A stretch of 64,000 nt of DNA, from the NCBI GenBank assembly GCA_965153355.1, contig OZ231126.1, positions 93,186,001 to 93,250,000 of the forward strand, in the 5' to 3' direction. Shown piece by piece: positions 23,541 to 41,638 of the stretch (positions are counted from its first letter, which is position 1; each line of letters begins with the position of its first letter). Source of the DNA: Flaccisagitta enflata (Eukaryota; Chaetognatha; Sagittoidea; Aphragmophora). Made by a program: the position numbers and the translations under genes. The notes beneath the pieces are model-generated. The model was given only the letters and a program-made list of their open reading frames with translations. It did not search any database and was not told the origin of the DNA.

Positions 23541-23688
23541 GCATCTTGCGTTTGCATCCAACATTTTTGGTTGATAACATGTTTTCGTTACAATGAAAGA
23601 GAAAAAAAAGTGAAAGAAAGAGAGGAAGAAAGATTGAATGTAAAGAAAAAAAGAAAGAAAGAAAGAGAGAAAGAAAGAAAGAAAAAAA

Positions 23689-23752
<64 letters not shown>

Positions 23753-23767
23753 GAAAAAGAAAGAAAA

Positions 23768-23803
<36 letters not shown>

Positions 23804-23833
23804 AAAAAAAAGAAAAAAAGAAAGAAAGAATGA

Positions 23834-23905
<72 letters not shown>

Positions 23906-24018
23906 AAAAGAAAAAAAGAAGGAATGACGCATGGGCAAACAAACACAGACAAATCCTTTGAAAGAATTGCATGTCCGCGACTAAATTTCCATTACCCCTA
24001 ACCCAGTGTATATTTTTA

Positions 24019-24073
<55 letters not shown>

Positions 24074-24195
24074 CGTGCGTGTGTGTGTATGCTTGTCGAG
24101 AGGTGGAAAAGAATTTAAAAGAAGTCTTGAAGAAGCTCGGCTTATGTGCTTTTTTATTAGGTCTGACAAATTGCGGAATCTGATTGACAACAGGT

Positions 24196-24282
<87 letters not shown>

Positions 24283-24285
24283 TCA
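23450..24285. repeat. cluster of AC, GAAA, GT and CT microsatellites
   Basis: AC 23453-23540; GAAA 23645-23912 with AAAAAG interruptions; GT 24020-24087; CT 24198-24281. A family A right end (ATGTCCGCGACTAAA) lies at 23965-23985. Long frames here are repeat translations. Confidence 0.96.
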
Positions 24286-24588
24286 TAATCGATATTGTCA
24301 TGTTTATCAACATATTTAACATACACTTTTGAAACCATCATCACCCTCATCGTCAGCATAGTCGTCATCGTCGTTGTCGTTGTTGTTGTCGCTGTCATCG
24401 TTTTTGTCGTCCTGGCTGTGATCATGGTCGTTGCGGTCTTCCCTATCATCGTAATCATCCATCTACAGCAAGACCATTTATGATCAAAACGAAAGTACAT
24501 ATAACGTAAATAGTAACGATTGAGTAAGAATAGGTGAAGTACGACCATATAAGCTAAGAGCATTGTTGAACCCATAGTCCTTTCCATT

Positions 24589-24729
24589 TTTAGTCGCGTG
24601 CTATGCGATTACACCTCACTTTGTCCGTCCGTCCTCAACAATGTAGTGCACTGTCACTTTCACATTCTTTGTCTTTTTTTTTCTCTTTCTTTTTTTTTTT
24701 TCTCTCTTTCTTTTTTTCTTTCTCTTTCT

Positions 24730-24820
<91 letters not shown>

Positions 24821-24835
24821 CTTTATTTCTTTCTT
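24589..24835. repeat. family A right-end fragment and CT microsatellite
   Basis: 24589-24640 has AGTCGCGTGCTATGCGATTA and CTTTGTCCGTCCGTCC (minus copy). T/CT-rich tract 24660-24845 with pure CT at about 24735-24812. Confidence 0.85.
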
Positions 24836-24959
24836 TCTTTCTGAGAGAGAGACAGAGAGAGAGAGACAGAGAGAGAGACAGAGGGAGAGACAGAGAGAAA
24901 GACATGGACAGCAAAACAAAACGTATAAAACTATTTGCATATTGCTATCTGTAAGAAAG

Positions 24960-25210
24960 AATATCTGTAGAAAACAGAGCGTATAGAGAATATTTTGGGA
25001 ATCTCTAAAGATACCAAATGTGCCCATCTTATAGTCAACTGATACAACCCAAGACTGCAAATGATTGTATGAACAGAGATATTTTTCGTGAGGTTGGATG
25101 GATCAGAACTAAATTGAATTTTGATTAAGACAGCAAATTTATCAAAAATCAAAACGTGGAGGTGGGAGGGACGTTGACCGGCAATCACGCATACTCGGAG
25201 GGGCACCAAG
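24960..25210. other. no feature recognised
   Basis: Single-copy-looking spacer before the minisatellite; no coding frame. Confidence 0.5.
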
Positions 25211-25212
25211 GT

Positions 25213-26680
25213 TTAGGTGTCATAGGTGGTTGGTGGGTGTTTGGTTGGTCTCTGGTCTGCATCGGGGGTGTATTTGGTCCACGGTGATGGTGTTTTAGGT
25301 GTCATAGGTGGTTGGTGGGTGTTTGGTTGGTCTCTGGTCTGCATCGGGGGTGTATTTGGTCCACGGTGATGGTGTTTTAGGTGTCATAGGTGGTTGGTGG
25401 GTGTTTGGTTGGTCTCTGGTCTGCATCGGGGGTGTATTTGGTCCACGGTGATGGTGTTTTAGGTGTCATAGGTGGTTGGTGGGTGTTTGGTTGGTCTCTG
25501 GTCTGCATCGGGGGTGTATTTGGTCCACGGTGATGGTGTTTTAGGTGTCATAGGTGGTTGGTGGGTGTTTGGTTGGTCTCTGGTCTGCATCGGGGGTGTA
25601 TTTGGTCCACGGTGATGGTGTTTTAGGTGTCATAGGTGGTTGGTGGGTGTTTGGTTGGTCTCTGGTCTGCATCGGGGGTGTATTTGGTCCACGGTGATGG
25701 TGTTTTAGGTGTCATAGGTGGTTGGTGGGTGTTTGGTTGGTCTCTGGTCCATCGGGGGTGTATTTGGTCCACGGTGATGGTGTTTAGGTGTATGCTAGGT
25801 GGTTGGTGGGTGTTTGGTTGGTCTCTGGTCTGCATCGGGGGTGTATTTGGTCCACGGTGATGGTGTTTTAGGTGTCATAGGTGGTTGGTGGGTGTTTGAT
25901 TGGTCTCTGGTCTGCATCAGGGGTGTATTTGGTCCACGGTGATGGTGTTTTAGGTGTCATAGGTGGTTGGTGGGTGTTTGATTGGTCTCTGGTCTGCATC
26001 GGGGGTGTATTTGGTCCACGGTGATGGTGTTTTAGGTGTCATAGGTGGTTGGTGGGTGTTTGGTTGGTCTCTGGTCTGCATCAGGGGTGTATTTGGTCCA
26101 CGGTGATGGTGTTTTAGGTGTCATAGGTGGTTGGTGGGTGTTTGGTTGGTCTCTGGTCTGCATCAGGGGTGTATTTGGTCCACGGTGATGGTGTTTTAGG
26201 TGTCATAGGTGGTTGGTGGGTGTTTGGTTGGTCTCTGGTCTGCATCGGGGGTGTATTTGGTCCACGGTGATGGTGTTTTAGGTGTCATAGGTGGTTGGTG
26301 GGTGTTTGGTTGGTCTCTGGTCTGCATCGGGGGTGTATTTGGTCCACGGTGATGGTGTTTTAGGTGTCATAGGTGGTTGGTGGGTGTTTGGTTGGTCTCT
26401 GGTCTGCATCGGGGGTGTATTTGGTCCACGGTGATGGTGTTTTAGGTGTCATAGGTGGTTGGTGGGTGTTTGGTTGGTCTCTGGTCTGCATCGGGGGTGT
26501 ATTTGGTCCACGGTGATGGTGTTTTAGGTGTCATAGGTGGTTGGTGGGTGTTTGGTTGGTCTCTGGTCTGCATCGGGGGTGTATTTGGTCCACGGTGATG
26601 GTGTTTTAGGTGTCATAGGTGGTTGGTGGGTGTTTGGTTGGTCTCTGGTCTGCATCGGGGGTGTATTTGGTCCACGGTGC
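25213..26680 (+). repeat. 82-bp minisatellite, about 18 copies
   Basis: Unit AGGTGTCATAGGTGGTTGGT ... GGTCCACGGTGATGGTGTTTT. Copies are nearly identical; variants include TTGATTGGT, CATCAGGGG and one unit near 25741-25800 with small deletions and GTATGCTAGG. 82 is not a multiple of 3, so no long frame is coded. Confidence 0.97.
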
Positions 26681-26737
26681 GTTGGTCCATCACGCTCAAG
26701 TTGAAAACGATCACATAGTGTGAAAACGCGCATTCTC

Positions 26738-26787
26738 GCCCCTGCCCACCCGTCCGCGACTGGTTTCGGCCATTATCCGGCCTTGTT
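26738..26787 (-). mobile_element. family A left-end fragment
   Basis: CCCCTGCCCACCCGTCCGCG, ACTGGTTTCGGCC and ATCCGGCCTTGTT: the left end of a minus copy whose other end is missing at the minisatellite side. Confidence 0.6.
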
Positions 26788-26966
26788 ATAACCATTGACT
26801 TAAAGACGAGATTTATAACTCATGGAAACTTAAGGTTGAGTCTCGAAATCTAGCTACTGAATTAATTGTATGAATGCGATGAATGACTACTGAATGAAAC
26901 GAGAAAACAGCCATTCACTTTATGAATTCTTTAAAGCTAATGACACAATACAACATCACTGTGTCA

Positions 26967-27126
26967 TACACTTTTTATTTTTTATAAGAACGTCATTTTT
27001 TGGCCAAAGCCTTCAAAAGAGATAGAGATAACTACTAATGAAATAACTATGATGTTCTTAATTTTAGAGCAATATCAAGCCTTGATGTTCTTATAAACTA
27101 GGTTCTTATAAAAAATAAAAAGTGTA
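26967..27126. mobile_element. 160-bp MITE with perfect inverted ends
   Basis: Left TACACTTTTTATTTTTTATA(AGAAC); right (GTTCT)TATAAAAAATAAAAAGTGTA. TA at both ends fits a Tc1/mariner-type target. Interior has ATGTTCTTA words shared with 45147-45524. Confidence 0.85.
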
Positions 27127-27151
27127 TATGCCTTTTTTTCTAAAAAAACAG

Positions 27152-27154
<3 letters not shown>

Positions 27155-27228
<74 letters not shown>
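27155..27228. repeat. AG microsatellite
   Basis: About 74 bp of AG. Confidence 0.96.
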
Positions 27229-27231
<3 letters not shown>

Positions 27232-27445
27232 TAGGCTATACCAGTTGCAGTAAAGGGAGAGATGATGGCATCGTTCGATCAGTGAACTAACTTGAATAAG
27301 CAGATAAGCAGTTATAATTTGTCTCGCCAGAATGTTCGTTAGGCAAGGTTTTATAGAGCTTTCAAATACGATGTCTACAGTAATATGTACGGGTTGGGTG
27401 CTTCACATAGCAAAAGTTGCCTTTTTCTTTTCATCCTCTTGACCT

Positions 27446-28089
27446 AATGTGGAGTACGTCACTTAGAGCGCCCCAAACTTCGACCATCTGAAATAAGGAA
27501 CCTCACTCTTTTAATTGTTTTATTTACCTTTGATTAATATCTTTTCCTGCTTTGGCTGGTCAAAATACTTGTCTGAATGGGTTATCCAATAAGGATTCCA
27601 GTAGAGTATTTTTTTCTCTTCTCAGCCTAAGGAGTGACAGACTTTCGTAGTTTTTAATCGAGAAAAAAATGATCTTGAAAAAAAAATCAAATCTGGCTAA
27701 GATTAAGACAATATAAGCTTCACCTAAGCAACGAGTGTTCTGAGAATTCTCCTATGTATGGCTCTCACCAATCTTACCATAGTTGAGGCTTGGTAAAAAA
27801 ATATTCCATGCAAAATTTTTTGTCTTTGAGATAGCAGGAACCTTTGTTAGGGTTACAATGAAATCTCCATAGAAATCTATGGCAGAGACAAAATTTGAAT
27901 AATAAAAGAATTGATTCCAATGCTAATTCAATACAAACTTCATCCTTACCCTAACGAAGGTTCCTGCTATCTCAGAGGCCTAAAATTTTGCATGGAATAT
28001 TTTTTTACCTCAACTGTGCCTCAACTGTGGTTAGATTGGTGAAAGCCATAGTCGAAGTTTGGGGCGCTTTAATAGACGTAATGTGGAGT
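27446..28089. mobile_element. 624-bp foldback element with 10-bp target duplication (MULE-like)
   Basis: Element 27456-28079, flanked by AATGTGGAGT at 27446-27455 and 28080-28089. Ends ACGTC...AGCGCCCCAAACTTCGAC, inverted at the right. An inner inverted repeat pairs about 27766-27872 with 27948-28050. Ten-bp duplications are typical of Mutator-like elements. No ORF. Confidence 0.85.
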
Positions 28090-28094
28090 GGCCA

Positions 28095-29290
28095 ATTTTA
28101 GGACCCTTACCATTTTTCTTTTATCAAAAATCGTTCATCTTCCGTTTTTTAGAAAATTGTTTTTGAGAGCCTAATTTGTATATTGCAGTAGGATAAAAAA
28201 ATATGCTGATCTTTTTTGAATTAGCTTTTACAAATTTCTGCTCTTTAAAGAATTGTTAATCTGCCTTTTCACAAGCTCTTTTGTAACTTATGCTGTGATA
28301 TTTTAATTTATTTTTATAAAAATCATAATTTTCTAAAACTAACAATTGTTCCTTTTGTAACAAGACTACACAGGATTTTGCTGAATTCTGGGAAATCTGA
28401 GGAAACTTTAAGGCCAAAACAAAAACGGAAGATGAAGGAATTTTGAAAAAAGGAAAACGGTCATCTTCATGATTTCTTTCACTCCACACCGTATACATGT
28501 ATACTCATTTTCTGGATCGTATCATTGGTCAGTACATTTTTCTGCAATTGTTTTAAGATCTAGGCACATTTTTGAGGTCATGTACGATTACTTTTACATT
28601 ATTTTTGTCGTTGGATTTCTTATGTTCCTCACTTGTATCTACCTTTTTGTACTTTTGTCTATACTTGTGTCACTTTACATCCTTTTTTTCTCGAATACAA
28701 AACAAAATTTTAGAGAATATGAGTTGAAACACAATTTATTAAATACGTGTTGTTACAAAAATCACTTCATCATATGAGCACAAAAGGGACAATTGGGAAT
28801 AACTCGGTCAACATCATAAATCAATTGGAATCATGCTTGAACAACAAATTCATAGTTCTTCAGTAAAAAACGTATCCCAAGGCCGCTCAGTTACTTAGCT
28901 ACACAAATCAACCAATTCTTTTGCTTACATGGTTTAAATCGCGCTTGCATGAGTCAGTCATTGAATTAGTCCTGGCTCAAAATCTCAAAATTGTTGAGAT
29001 AAACATTTCAATCAACACTTAGGCATGGGAGTAGTCTTAAACAATTCCTTTTCCACTTTTGAAACATGGCCAAAATCAGCGTAAGTGTTGCTCAGACAGG
29101 ACCAAACTACGCAGAACTAGGATAAGTTCACATGCAAATGTAAAGGAAAATGATTCATTCAGTGTTGGTCCAAAGATTTTTAATACATTAACAATTAAAA
29201 AAACATACAATACCACCTGGGCATTTTTTACTGCTCTTTCTAACACAGACATGGACGGGGTTCTATTGCTGTTGTCATTGCCGTTGTTTT
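28095..29290 (-). other. VGLL4 3' UTR and downstream flank
   Basis: AT-rich; 28735-29291 is the likely 3' UTR if the AATAAA is used. A 102-codon plus-strand frame at 28469-28777 is hydrophobic by AT bias and has no motif. Confidence 0.4.
28735..28740 (-). terminator. candidate VGLL4 polyadenylation signal
   Basis: AATAAA on the minus strand, about 550 bp past the VGLL4 stop codon. It is the best-placed exact hexamer I noticed downstream, but AATAAA is common in AT-rich DNA and I cannot confirm use. Confidence 0.35.
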
Positions 29291-29291
29291 T

Positions 29292-34656
<5,365 letters not shown>

Positions 34657-34660
34657 TACC

Positions 34661-34661
34661 G

Positions 34662-34752
<91 letters not shown>

Positions 34753-34790
34753 AATTGTTGTTGTTGTTGTAATTGTTGTTGTTGTCGTTT
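34661..34790 (-). repeat. AAC trinucleotide repeat at the VGLL4 start
   Basis: GTT on plus, AAC on minus, about 40 units with few interruptions, ending 4 bp upstream of the VGLL4 ATG. It would be in the 5' UTR, or just upstream of it. Confidence 0.95.
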
Positions 34791-34799
34791 TTATGGTTT

Positions 34800-36300
34800 A
34801 AATATTCGGCGTTGGTCGTCTAACTTCACCGACTTGATAAAAGATTTTGTATGTAAATGAAGAAGTCAAAAATCGGAATTTTAAAATTGGACTGGAAAAG
34901 AGTCTTTACTTCTTTATTATTACTGTTCTTTTTCCTTTGATTGTTCCGAGTTCAAGTTACTTCATGCTTTATTGTAGATTTTCAGTTTCACATGTTTTAT
35001 TCATTTCTGCGGCAAAGGGAAAAAGAATAGAAAGAAGAAAGTTAGTTTTGGAAATTTCAAGGGAAAGGAAATAGCATTTGAATGCGATCATGTCAGTGAC
35101 TGATCCAAGATTTGGCGGTGCAGTGGAAGGAACCTTTTATATACATACGCGTTCGTGGTTCATTTGTAAATTGTTTATTTCATGTGTGTGTTTTATCCTT
35201 TACAGCCAGATGGAGAAAATATGAGGGAAAAATGATATCTAGACAGGATGTGGAAGAAGAAGAGGAAGAGGAAGAGGAGGAAGGAGAGGAGAAGGAGGAG
35301 GAGGGGAGGAAGAAGAATGTCTTATAAATGCGTAACTTGTAAGGAAAATATAGGCGCGGGTGAGCTGGAATGCGTCCATTGAAAACATTGAAATCATGAA
35401 TTTTTTTCAACAGAAAAGTGACTCTAGCCCAGTAAAAGTGACATACATTTAGCATACATTCAGGAATTTATTCATTAAATCATTCATTCATTCATAAATA
35501 ATATTCATTCATAAAAAACATTCATGCATAAAAAAAATTCATTTGTAAAAACATTAACTCATTACTCATAAAAAAAAACATTCATTCAAAGAGGATGCAT
35601 TGTTGGCCTACTTGGCCTTGTTTAACTTGTAAGTTGTAATCGCCAGGAGAGAAAGTTGAAAACATAGCTTTCGGCTTTTCGCATTGATGATAACGTGTGA
35701 TGAAACTGTTAAGTTCCAATTGACTGAGTAACACTCTCTGCTTTTGTCCCAAAATGTGTAAGCAAGTTCCCTTTATCAACCTGTTCCAATTTCAACCCCA
35801 GCCCCAGGCGAGCCTAGTTTTACCCCAAATCTACCAAACGGTTGCAAGCAAAAAAGGTAAGAATTGATTTGTCAGCGAAACTCACAAAGTTGAAAAGTGT
35901 TTTTAATTTCCGTAATCAAAGCACAAAATCAGATATTAAAAAATGTCTATTGGCTACACATATTGGCCTTCTTTGCTCTGCCTCAAAAAATAAAAATGAA
36001 AAAAAAAAAAAAAAAAAGAGATAGAAAATTCCAAGTTGTATTTTTTCTCCAATGGCGATATCTGCCATTTTTGGTAGTTGTAGTCATCGTCGTCCTCGTC
36101 TTTGTTGCTGCCACGATCATGTTTTTGTTTTCCTTTTGTCTAACCAAAATCTTCGATCTTTGATCTTACGGAATTTCTTTTTTTTGGCAGAAAAGAAAAA
36201 AAAATATCTTTTTTTTTTGTTTTGATTTGACTTTTTTCAGTTTTTTTTTTTTCTGGGTGTGAAAGAAACAAGTCGGTTTGTTAAGAAAAGGATTGAGCTA
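34800..36300. other. intergenic; no gene recognised
   Basis: GAAGAAGAGGAAG tract at 35246-35320, CATTCATT runs at 35465-35590, A/T homopolymers near 36000 and 36180-36255. No coding frame with motif. Confidence 0.5.
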
Positions 36301-36319
36301 GAAAACAAGCTCCTGAGAG

Positions 36320-36347
36320 AATGAGAGAGAGAAAGAGAGAGAGAGAG

Positions 36348-36402
<55 letters not shown>

Positions 36403-36438
36403 AATTAAGAAAGAAAGAAAGAAAGAAAGAAAGAAAAA

Positions 36439-36518
<80 letters not shown>

Positions 36519-36522
36519 AAAA
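36320..36522. repeat. GAAA microsatellite
   Basis: About 40 GAAA units preceded by AG; one TTAA interruption. Confidence 0.96.
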
Positions 36523-36577
36523 AGAAAACTATGTTGTCTAGACGTGATGCCAATCAAAAAATGATTTGTTCGTTCTC

Positions 36578-36755
36578 ACTTTTTAATCGCGTGCTACGCG
36601 AATCTACACCCCGCTTTGTCCGTTCGTCCGTCCGTCGGTCTGCCTGCCCACCACGTTCTACTTTCTTTCATGATTCTTTTTTTGACTTCGCTGCTCCTGC
36701 CCTTATGGTCTCTGTCCACCCGTTCATAGCTAGCCGTGTATCCGGCTTTGTTAGT
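36578..36755 (-). mobile_element. family A repeat (copy 15)
   Basis: AATCGCGTGCTACGCGAATC hairpin, CGTCCGTCCGTCGG, GCTCCTGCCC and AGCCGTGTATCCGGCTTTGT. Confidence 0.75.
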
Positions 36756-37112
36756 CGAACAAACGAGACAACAAACAAAGATATTTTAGTCGAGGAAGAT
36801 AACAAGACATTTAAATCATAAGAGTCCATTTACAGCCTCTATCGATGAGGGTTGTCTCCCAATATATCTGAAGTTATGAATAGTGAATACGGACAAAAGT
36901 CATTCTAACGAATTTCAAGGGTTTGGGAGATTGTACTTTTGAAAATTTTTTTCTTCTCGAAAATCACGCCTAGGCAGCACTTTGAATCGAGCAATTTCGA
37001 GCTAAAATGTATGAAAAACAACCCGGCCCCAGCCCGAGCCCGAATCCTAAGTCCTTACTCATTAGCCGCTGAAATACACTTAAAAACTAAAACCTGACTA
37101 ACATGGTTTAAC

Positions 37113-37310
<198 letters not shown>

Positions 37311-37559
37311 GACAATGCCCTCCTCTGACTTGTGAAGGGTGAAATACCTCCAAAGTAGAACAAACAACAATGCACCTGATTAAAGGCAAACCTGTCATAA
37401 ACATTGAATGTTTAAAGAGAAATCAGATCTTTAACAAGAGCGAAGGAATTTGGGTAAACAGGTCTGTAGGAGATCGATGAAAACGCCCACCTTTCCTCTT
37501 TCACAATCCCTCGGGAGGAAAGCTATCTCTGAGTCGAATCGTCTGTCCTTAATGGAGTA

Positions 37560-37912
37560 GGTGGTGCAGAATTTGTATGTATTTCCTGTTTGGTATAATG
37601 TCTTGTCTATTCTACATGGTGCAGAATTTTTATGTCTTTCCTGTTTGTTTATTTTACATGGTGCGGGATTTTTATATCTGTCGGGTTTGGTAAAACATCT
37701 TGTCTATTTTACATGGTGCGGGATTTTTGTATCTGTCCTGTTTGATAAAATGTCTTGTCTGTTTTACATGGTACGAGATTTTTGCATCTGTCCTGTTTGG
37801 TAAAATGCCTTGTCAATTTTCAATGGTGCGGGATTTCAATATCATTCCTGTTTGGTAAAATGTCTTGTCTATTTGTCTATTTTACATAGTGCGGGATTTT
37901 CTGCCTTTCCTG
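37560..37912. repeat. 55-bp tandem repeat, about six copies
   Basis: Unit TTTTACATGGTGCGGGATTT ... CTGTCCTGTTTGGTAAAATG, with diverged and partly deleted copies. Confidence 0.85.
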
Positions 37913-38039
37913 TCAAGTCATCACTTGACAAGCGTCATTCATAATTGACCGTTTCTTCACGATAAACATGTAACTTTGACAAATACATTTTAAATCTTCA
38001 TTTACTGTGTGTCTCTCTGTCATTCCACATTCCTTCCTG

Positions 38040-38284
<245 letters not shown>

Positions 38285-38965
38285 TTACATACTACACGTT
38301 ATTGACCGTAAAAATCTCTATTGGCCTGTCCATTTTTTTCTTCTCTATTCATTCTCTTTTCACACAGAAAAAAAAACATGTTGAGAAGGAATTCAAAAAA
38401 TTCTGTTTTGAGGGCGAATCTCGTCAGCTTCCCGCACTCGAATAAACACCAAAAAGATTAAAAGATAATCAAAACAAAAAAATTAAAAGCGAAAGTATGT
38501 GGTTTCATATACGCTTTTTTAAGGCATTCTTGGCATATTCTTTATCTTTATTCCGGCTTTTTATTTTCTTTTTTTACGCTCTTTTTTTAACTCTGTCTGT
38601 CTCGATTGAATTCCTTTGTTTACTTATGTTTTCAGTTAAAAGTTGAATAACTTCAAATGAAATATGGTCGTTCCAGTTTCCCCCATGTCTGTTTATGTTA
38701 TGCAACCTTTACGAAACGCGCGACTTTTATTCTACTTGTTTGTCACTTTACAAAAACGCGGATTCTCATTACATTTCTTTTTTCAAACAATTTTTTTATA
38801 TTTCTTTACACCCTATTGGGTACTTAGGTTTACGTTTTTGCCCCCCCCCCCCTAGCCCCTCCTCTACCCCCTCCCCGTTAAAAACAGATGGTCGCAACAG
38901 ATGCAAAACTCGCACGGATGGACGGACAAATGATGCCATTACCAAAATCGCCCTAATGCTCCTAA
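38285..38965. other. no gene recognised
   Basis: AT-rich; a C-run at 38840-38850. GGACGGACAAA at 38920 recalls the GGAC run of family A. Confidence 0.45.
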
Positions 38966-38969
38966 CCGA

Positions 38970-39395
38970 CTGAAAACTAGTCATCCAAGGTTCACACATG
39001 GTCAGTGGTACCCGATGCCCTGCTGAAGTGAAGAAGTGGAGTGAGAACCGGGCAGCGGCCCTAAAAGGCCGATGTCCTGTAGAACACAGGGGGGAATTTC
39101 CAGACGTCCTGAGAGGGCGAATTTCAGGCCATAGATGACTGAAGGCATATTTGTAGGCTGAAGAGCAGAACTAAGGCTTGTAGAGCAGATTTGAGGTTTT
39201 GAGGGCAAATTTGAGCCATGAAAGCCTGATTTGATGCTAGGAGGGCTAAATTGAGAGCTGGGAGGGCAATTTCGAGGCCTTAATGACCAACGGGGGGGGG
39301 GGGGGAAGACGGACAGAAGGATGGACAGACGGACATCTGGAAATTCACTCTGTGTTCTACAGGACATCGGCCCTTTGGGGCCGCTGCCCAAAAAG
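38970..39395. mobile_element. family B foldback (subtype GATGTCC)
   Basis: ACTAGTCATCCAAGGTTCAC, GGTCAGTGGTACCCGATGCC, GGGCAGCGGCCCTAAAAGG and CCGATGTCCTGTAGAACACA; interior GAGGGCAAATTTGAG-type units; inverted right end to GGGGCCGCTGCCCAAAAA. Confidence 0.85.
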
Positions 39396-39589
39396 CAAAC
39401 AATATCATACAAACATACAATTGAGATAAAGACATGGTCTATTTGAAACTAACATAGGAACCAAGCCTGAATTGGATGTTTCTTTTCTTACGTAATTCAC
39501 GTCTAATTTCTCTTTCTTCCAGTTCAGTTTGATCCAATGTCTGGTCGGCCCTTATTCCAAAAACAACAACCACAACCATGACCACAAGC

Positions 39590-39660
<71 letters not shown>

Positions 39661-39997
39661 GACAGAAGGATGGAGACTGAGGGACAGAAAGACAGAGACA
39701 GAGACAGAGACAGAGATGGAGACTGAGGGACAGAAAGACAGAGACAGAGACAGAGACAGAGATGGAGACTGAGGGACAGAAAGACAGAGACAGAGAGCAA
39801 GCCAAAGAAATAGAGCCAGAGTGAGGAAAGATAAAGAGAGGGAAGAAAGAAGAAAGAAAGAAGAAAGAAAGAAGAAAAGAAGAAGAAAAAAAGAAGAAGA
39901 AGAAGGCAAAATGTGAGAAGGGGTAGAAGAGGGTAGAGAAAGAAGAAGAAGAAAGATGAAGGCAAAAGAATGAAAGAGAGAAAAAAAAGAAAGAAAA

Positions 39998-40034
<37 letters not shown>

Positions 40035-40180
40035 AGAAAGTAGCAGTGTTTTAGAAGAAAGAGAAGAAGAAGAAGGAAGAAAAGAAGAAAAGAAGAAAAG
40101 AGAGAAGAAATAGAGGAAAAGAAGAAAGAGAGAAGAGAACAATGTTAGAAAGAAAGAAAGAAAGAGAGGAAAAGAAAGAA
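39590..40180. repeat. long purine-rich tract
   Basis: AG 39594-39656; then GAGACTGAGGGACAGAAAGA, GACAGAGACAGAGACAGAGA units in three higher-order copies (39660-39800); then GAAA/GAAG mixes to 40180. Confidence 0.92.
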
Positions 40181-40296
40181 GTCTCAAATGGTCAATCATA
40201 AATCTCTGGCTCAAGTCAAAATTTATTTGAATCACTACATAATTGCCGTTACCGCGAAAGTGAAAATGAAGGAGGGAATAGCGTTAATTAGCAAAA

Positions 40297-40797
40297 ATGG
40301 CGCTTGCCGTTTCCTCGCATAATCCAATATCCATAAAATCGGGCTTTAGCAGTGCAAAAAATACGGCTTTGACAGACCGGATGTTGACAAATGGATATCC
40401 TACATACTTTTCTACGAGGGATTTGGAAGCGGTTGATTTTAATGCCGCTTCCACCGCTTCCGCTTCCAATTTGCAGTTTAGATACCAATTAGATACTAGT
40501 AGTTGTCCCCCTAACGAAAGGAAGGGGTCAATCACTGCCACATCCCTATTAGGCTATTCCCTACATGAGAATAAAGAACCAAGACGAATACACCGACTGA
40601 TGTCTCAGGTGTCTGAAACACCCCTAAATTTTCCCCGAGGTCCGCCAAACCCATACATCTGCCATCATGTGCGTATGGATGGAAACTGGAGAGACAGACT
40701 ACTTCAACCGCCAGAAAATATAACAGAATCTTTTAAAATAATTAGTAACCGCAATCACGGCCCACTCCTCATCTGCATTAAGTTGGGCAAAAAATGA
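40297..40797 (+). other. unassigned open frame (166 codons)
   Basis: ATG with context CAAAAATGG; reads MALAVSSHNPISIKSGFSSA at the start and HGPLLICIKLGKK at the end. Non-repetitive composition, no domain I recognise. The opposite strand is open over 40284-40541. Part of it (40440-40510) is a dispersed repeat also found inverted at 31030-31110, which argues for a repeat-derived frame. Confidence 0.25.
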
Positions 40798-41149
40798 ATC
40801 CAACATAAACAACATCCAACAACATCCAACATAAACCAAAAATGTTTATGTTGAATAAATGCAATTGTTGATGCTATTTTCCTTTCGTTTTTTCCTTTCC
40901 AGTTGCATACCACACATCGATTTTCTTCCCTTGCAGGCGAATCTTCTCATCTCTTTCTCTCCTCTTCTCTTTTTTTGGCATTCTAGTAACAAAAACAGAG
41001 AATCGGAAGCATTTGGTCACGATTCTTCCCGCTTTTGTCAAGTTGGTGGCATTCCTAGACCCATTTGCATGTGTGTGTGCTTTTGTGTGTGTGTTTGTGT
41101 GTGTCTTTCTCTTGAGTTTCTGTGTGTGTTTCTCTTTGTTTGTTTGTGA

Positions 41150-41152
<3 letters not shown>

Positions 41153-41206
<54 letters not shown>
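41153..41206. repeat. CT microsatellite
   Basis: About 54 bp of CT after a GTGTGTTT-type run. Confidence 0.95.
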
Positions 41207-41209
<3 letters not shown>

Positions 41210-41638
41210 TCTGTTGGTTGGGTCGCTGAGTTGGTTAGCTAGTTTCCCAGTAAGTAAGGGAGCCAATATAGGAATCAGGAAAGATACTGAGTCAGAAAAG
41301 GACAAGATACTGCGCCAAAAAGCCACACCCGAAGATGAAAACGATTTCTTTCCTTTCACCCTTATGCAAACAAATGGTCACACGTAGATGTAATGCTTTA
41401 GCCCATACGGCTTTACCCGTAATATTCTCACACATTCTTTCAGTACAAGTCTTTTTGCCTTTGTTTTCGTCAAATGGTATGGTTTTTAACAACATTGCCT
41501 TTGATATCTAGATTATCCTTGGATAGCTACATCATCATTTGATTTATTTGTTCACTATAAGTAAACAAAGGGTGCTTAGCATTACTTCATCTTTTATTTT
41601 TGATTCTGACATTGATCTTGAGAATGATCTAATCCATG

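Noticed and set aside
23398-24587. Very long minus-strand open frames (up to 392 codons)
   Set aside because: They translate GAAA, AC, GT and AG microsatellites; no non-repeat domain is present.
28469-28777. Multi-pass membrane peptide of 102 codons
   Set aside because: Hydrophobicity follows from T-rich sequence; no conserved motif, and it lies in the flank or 3' UTR of VGLL4.
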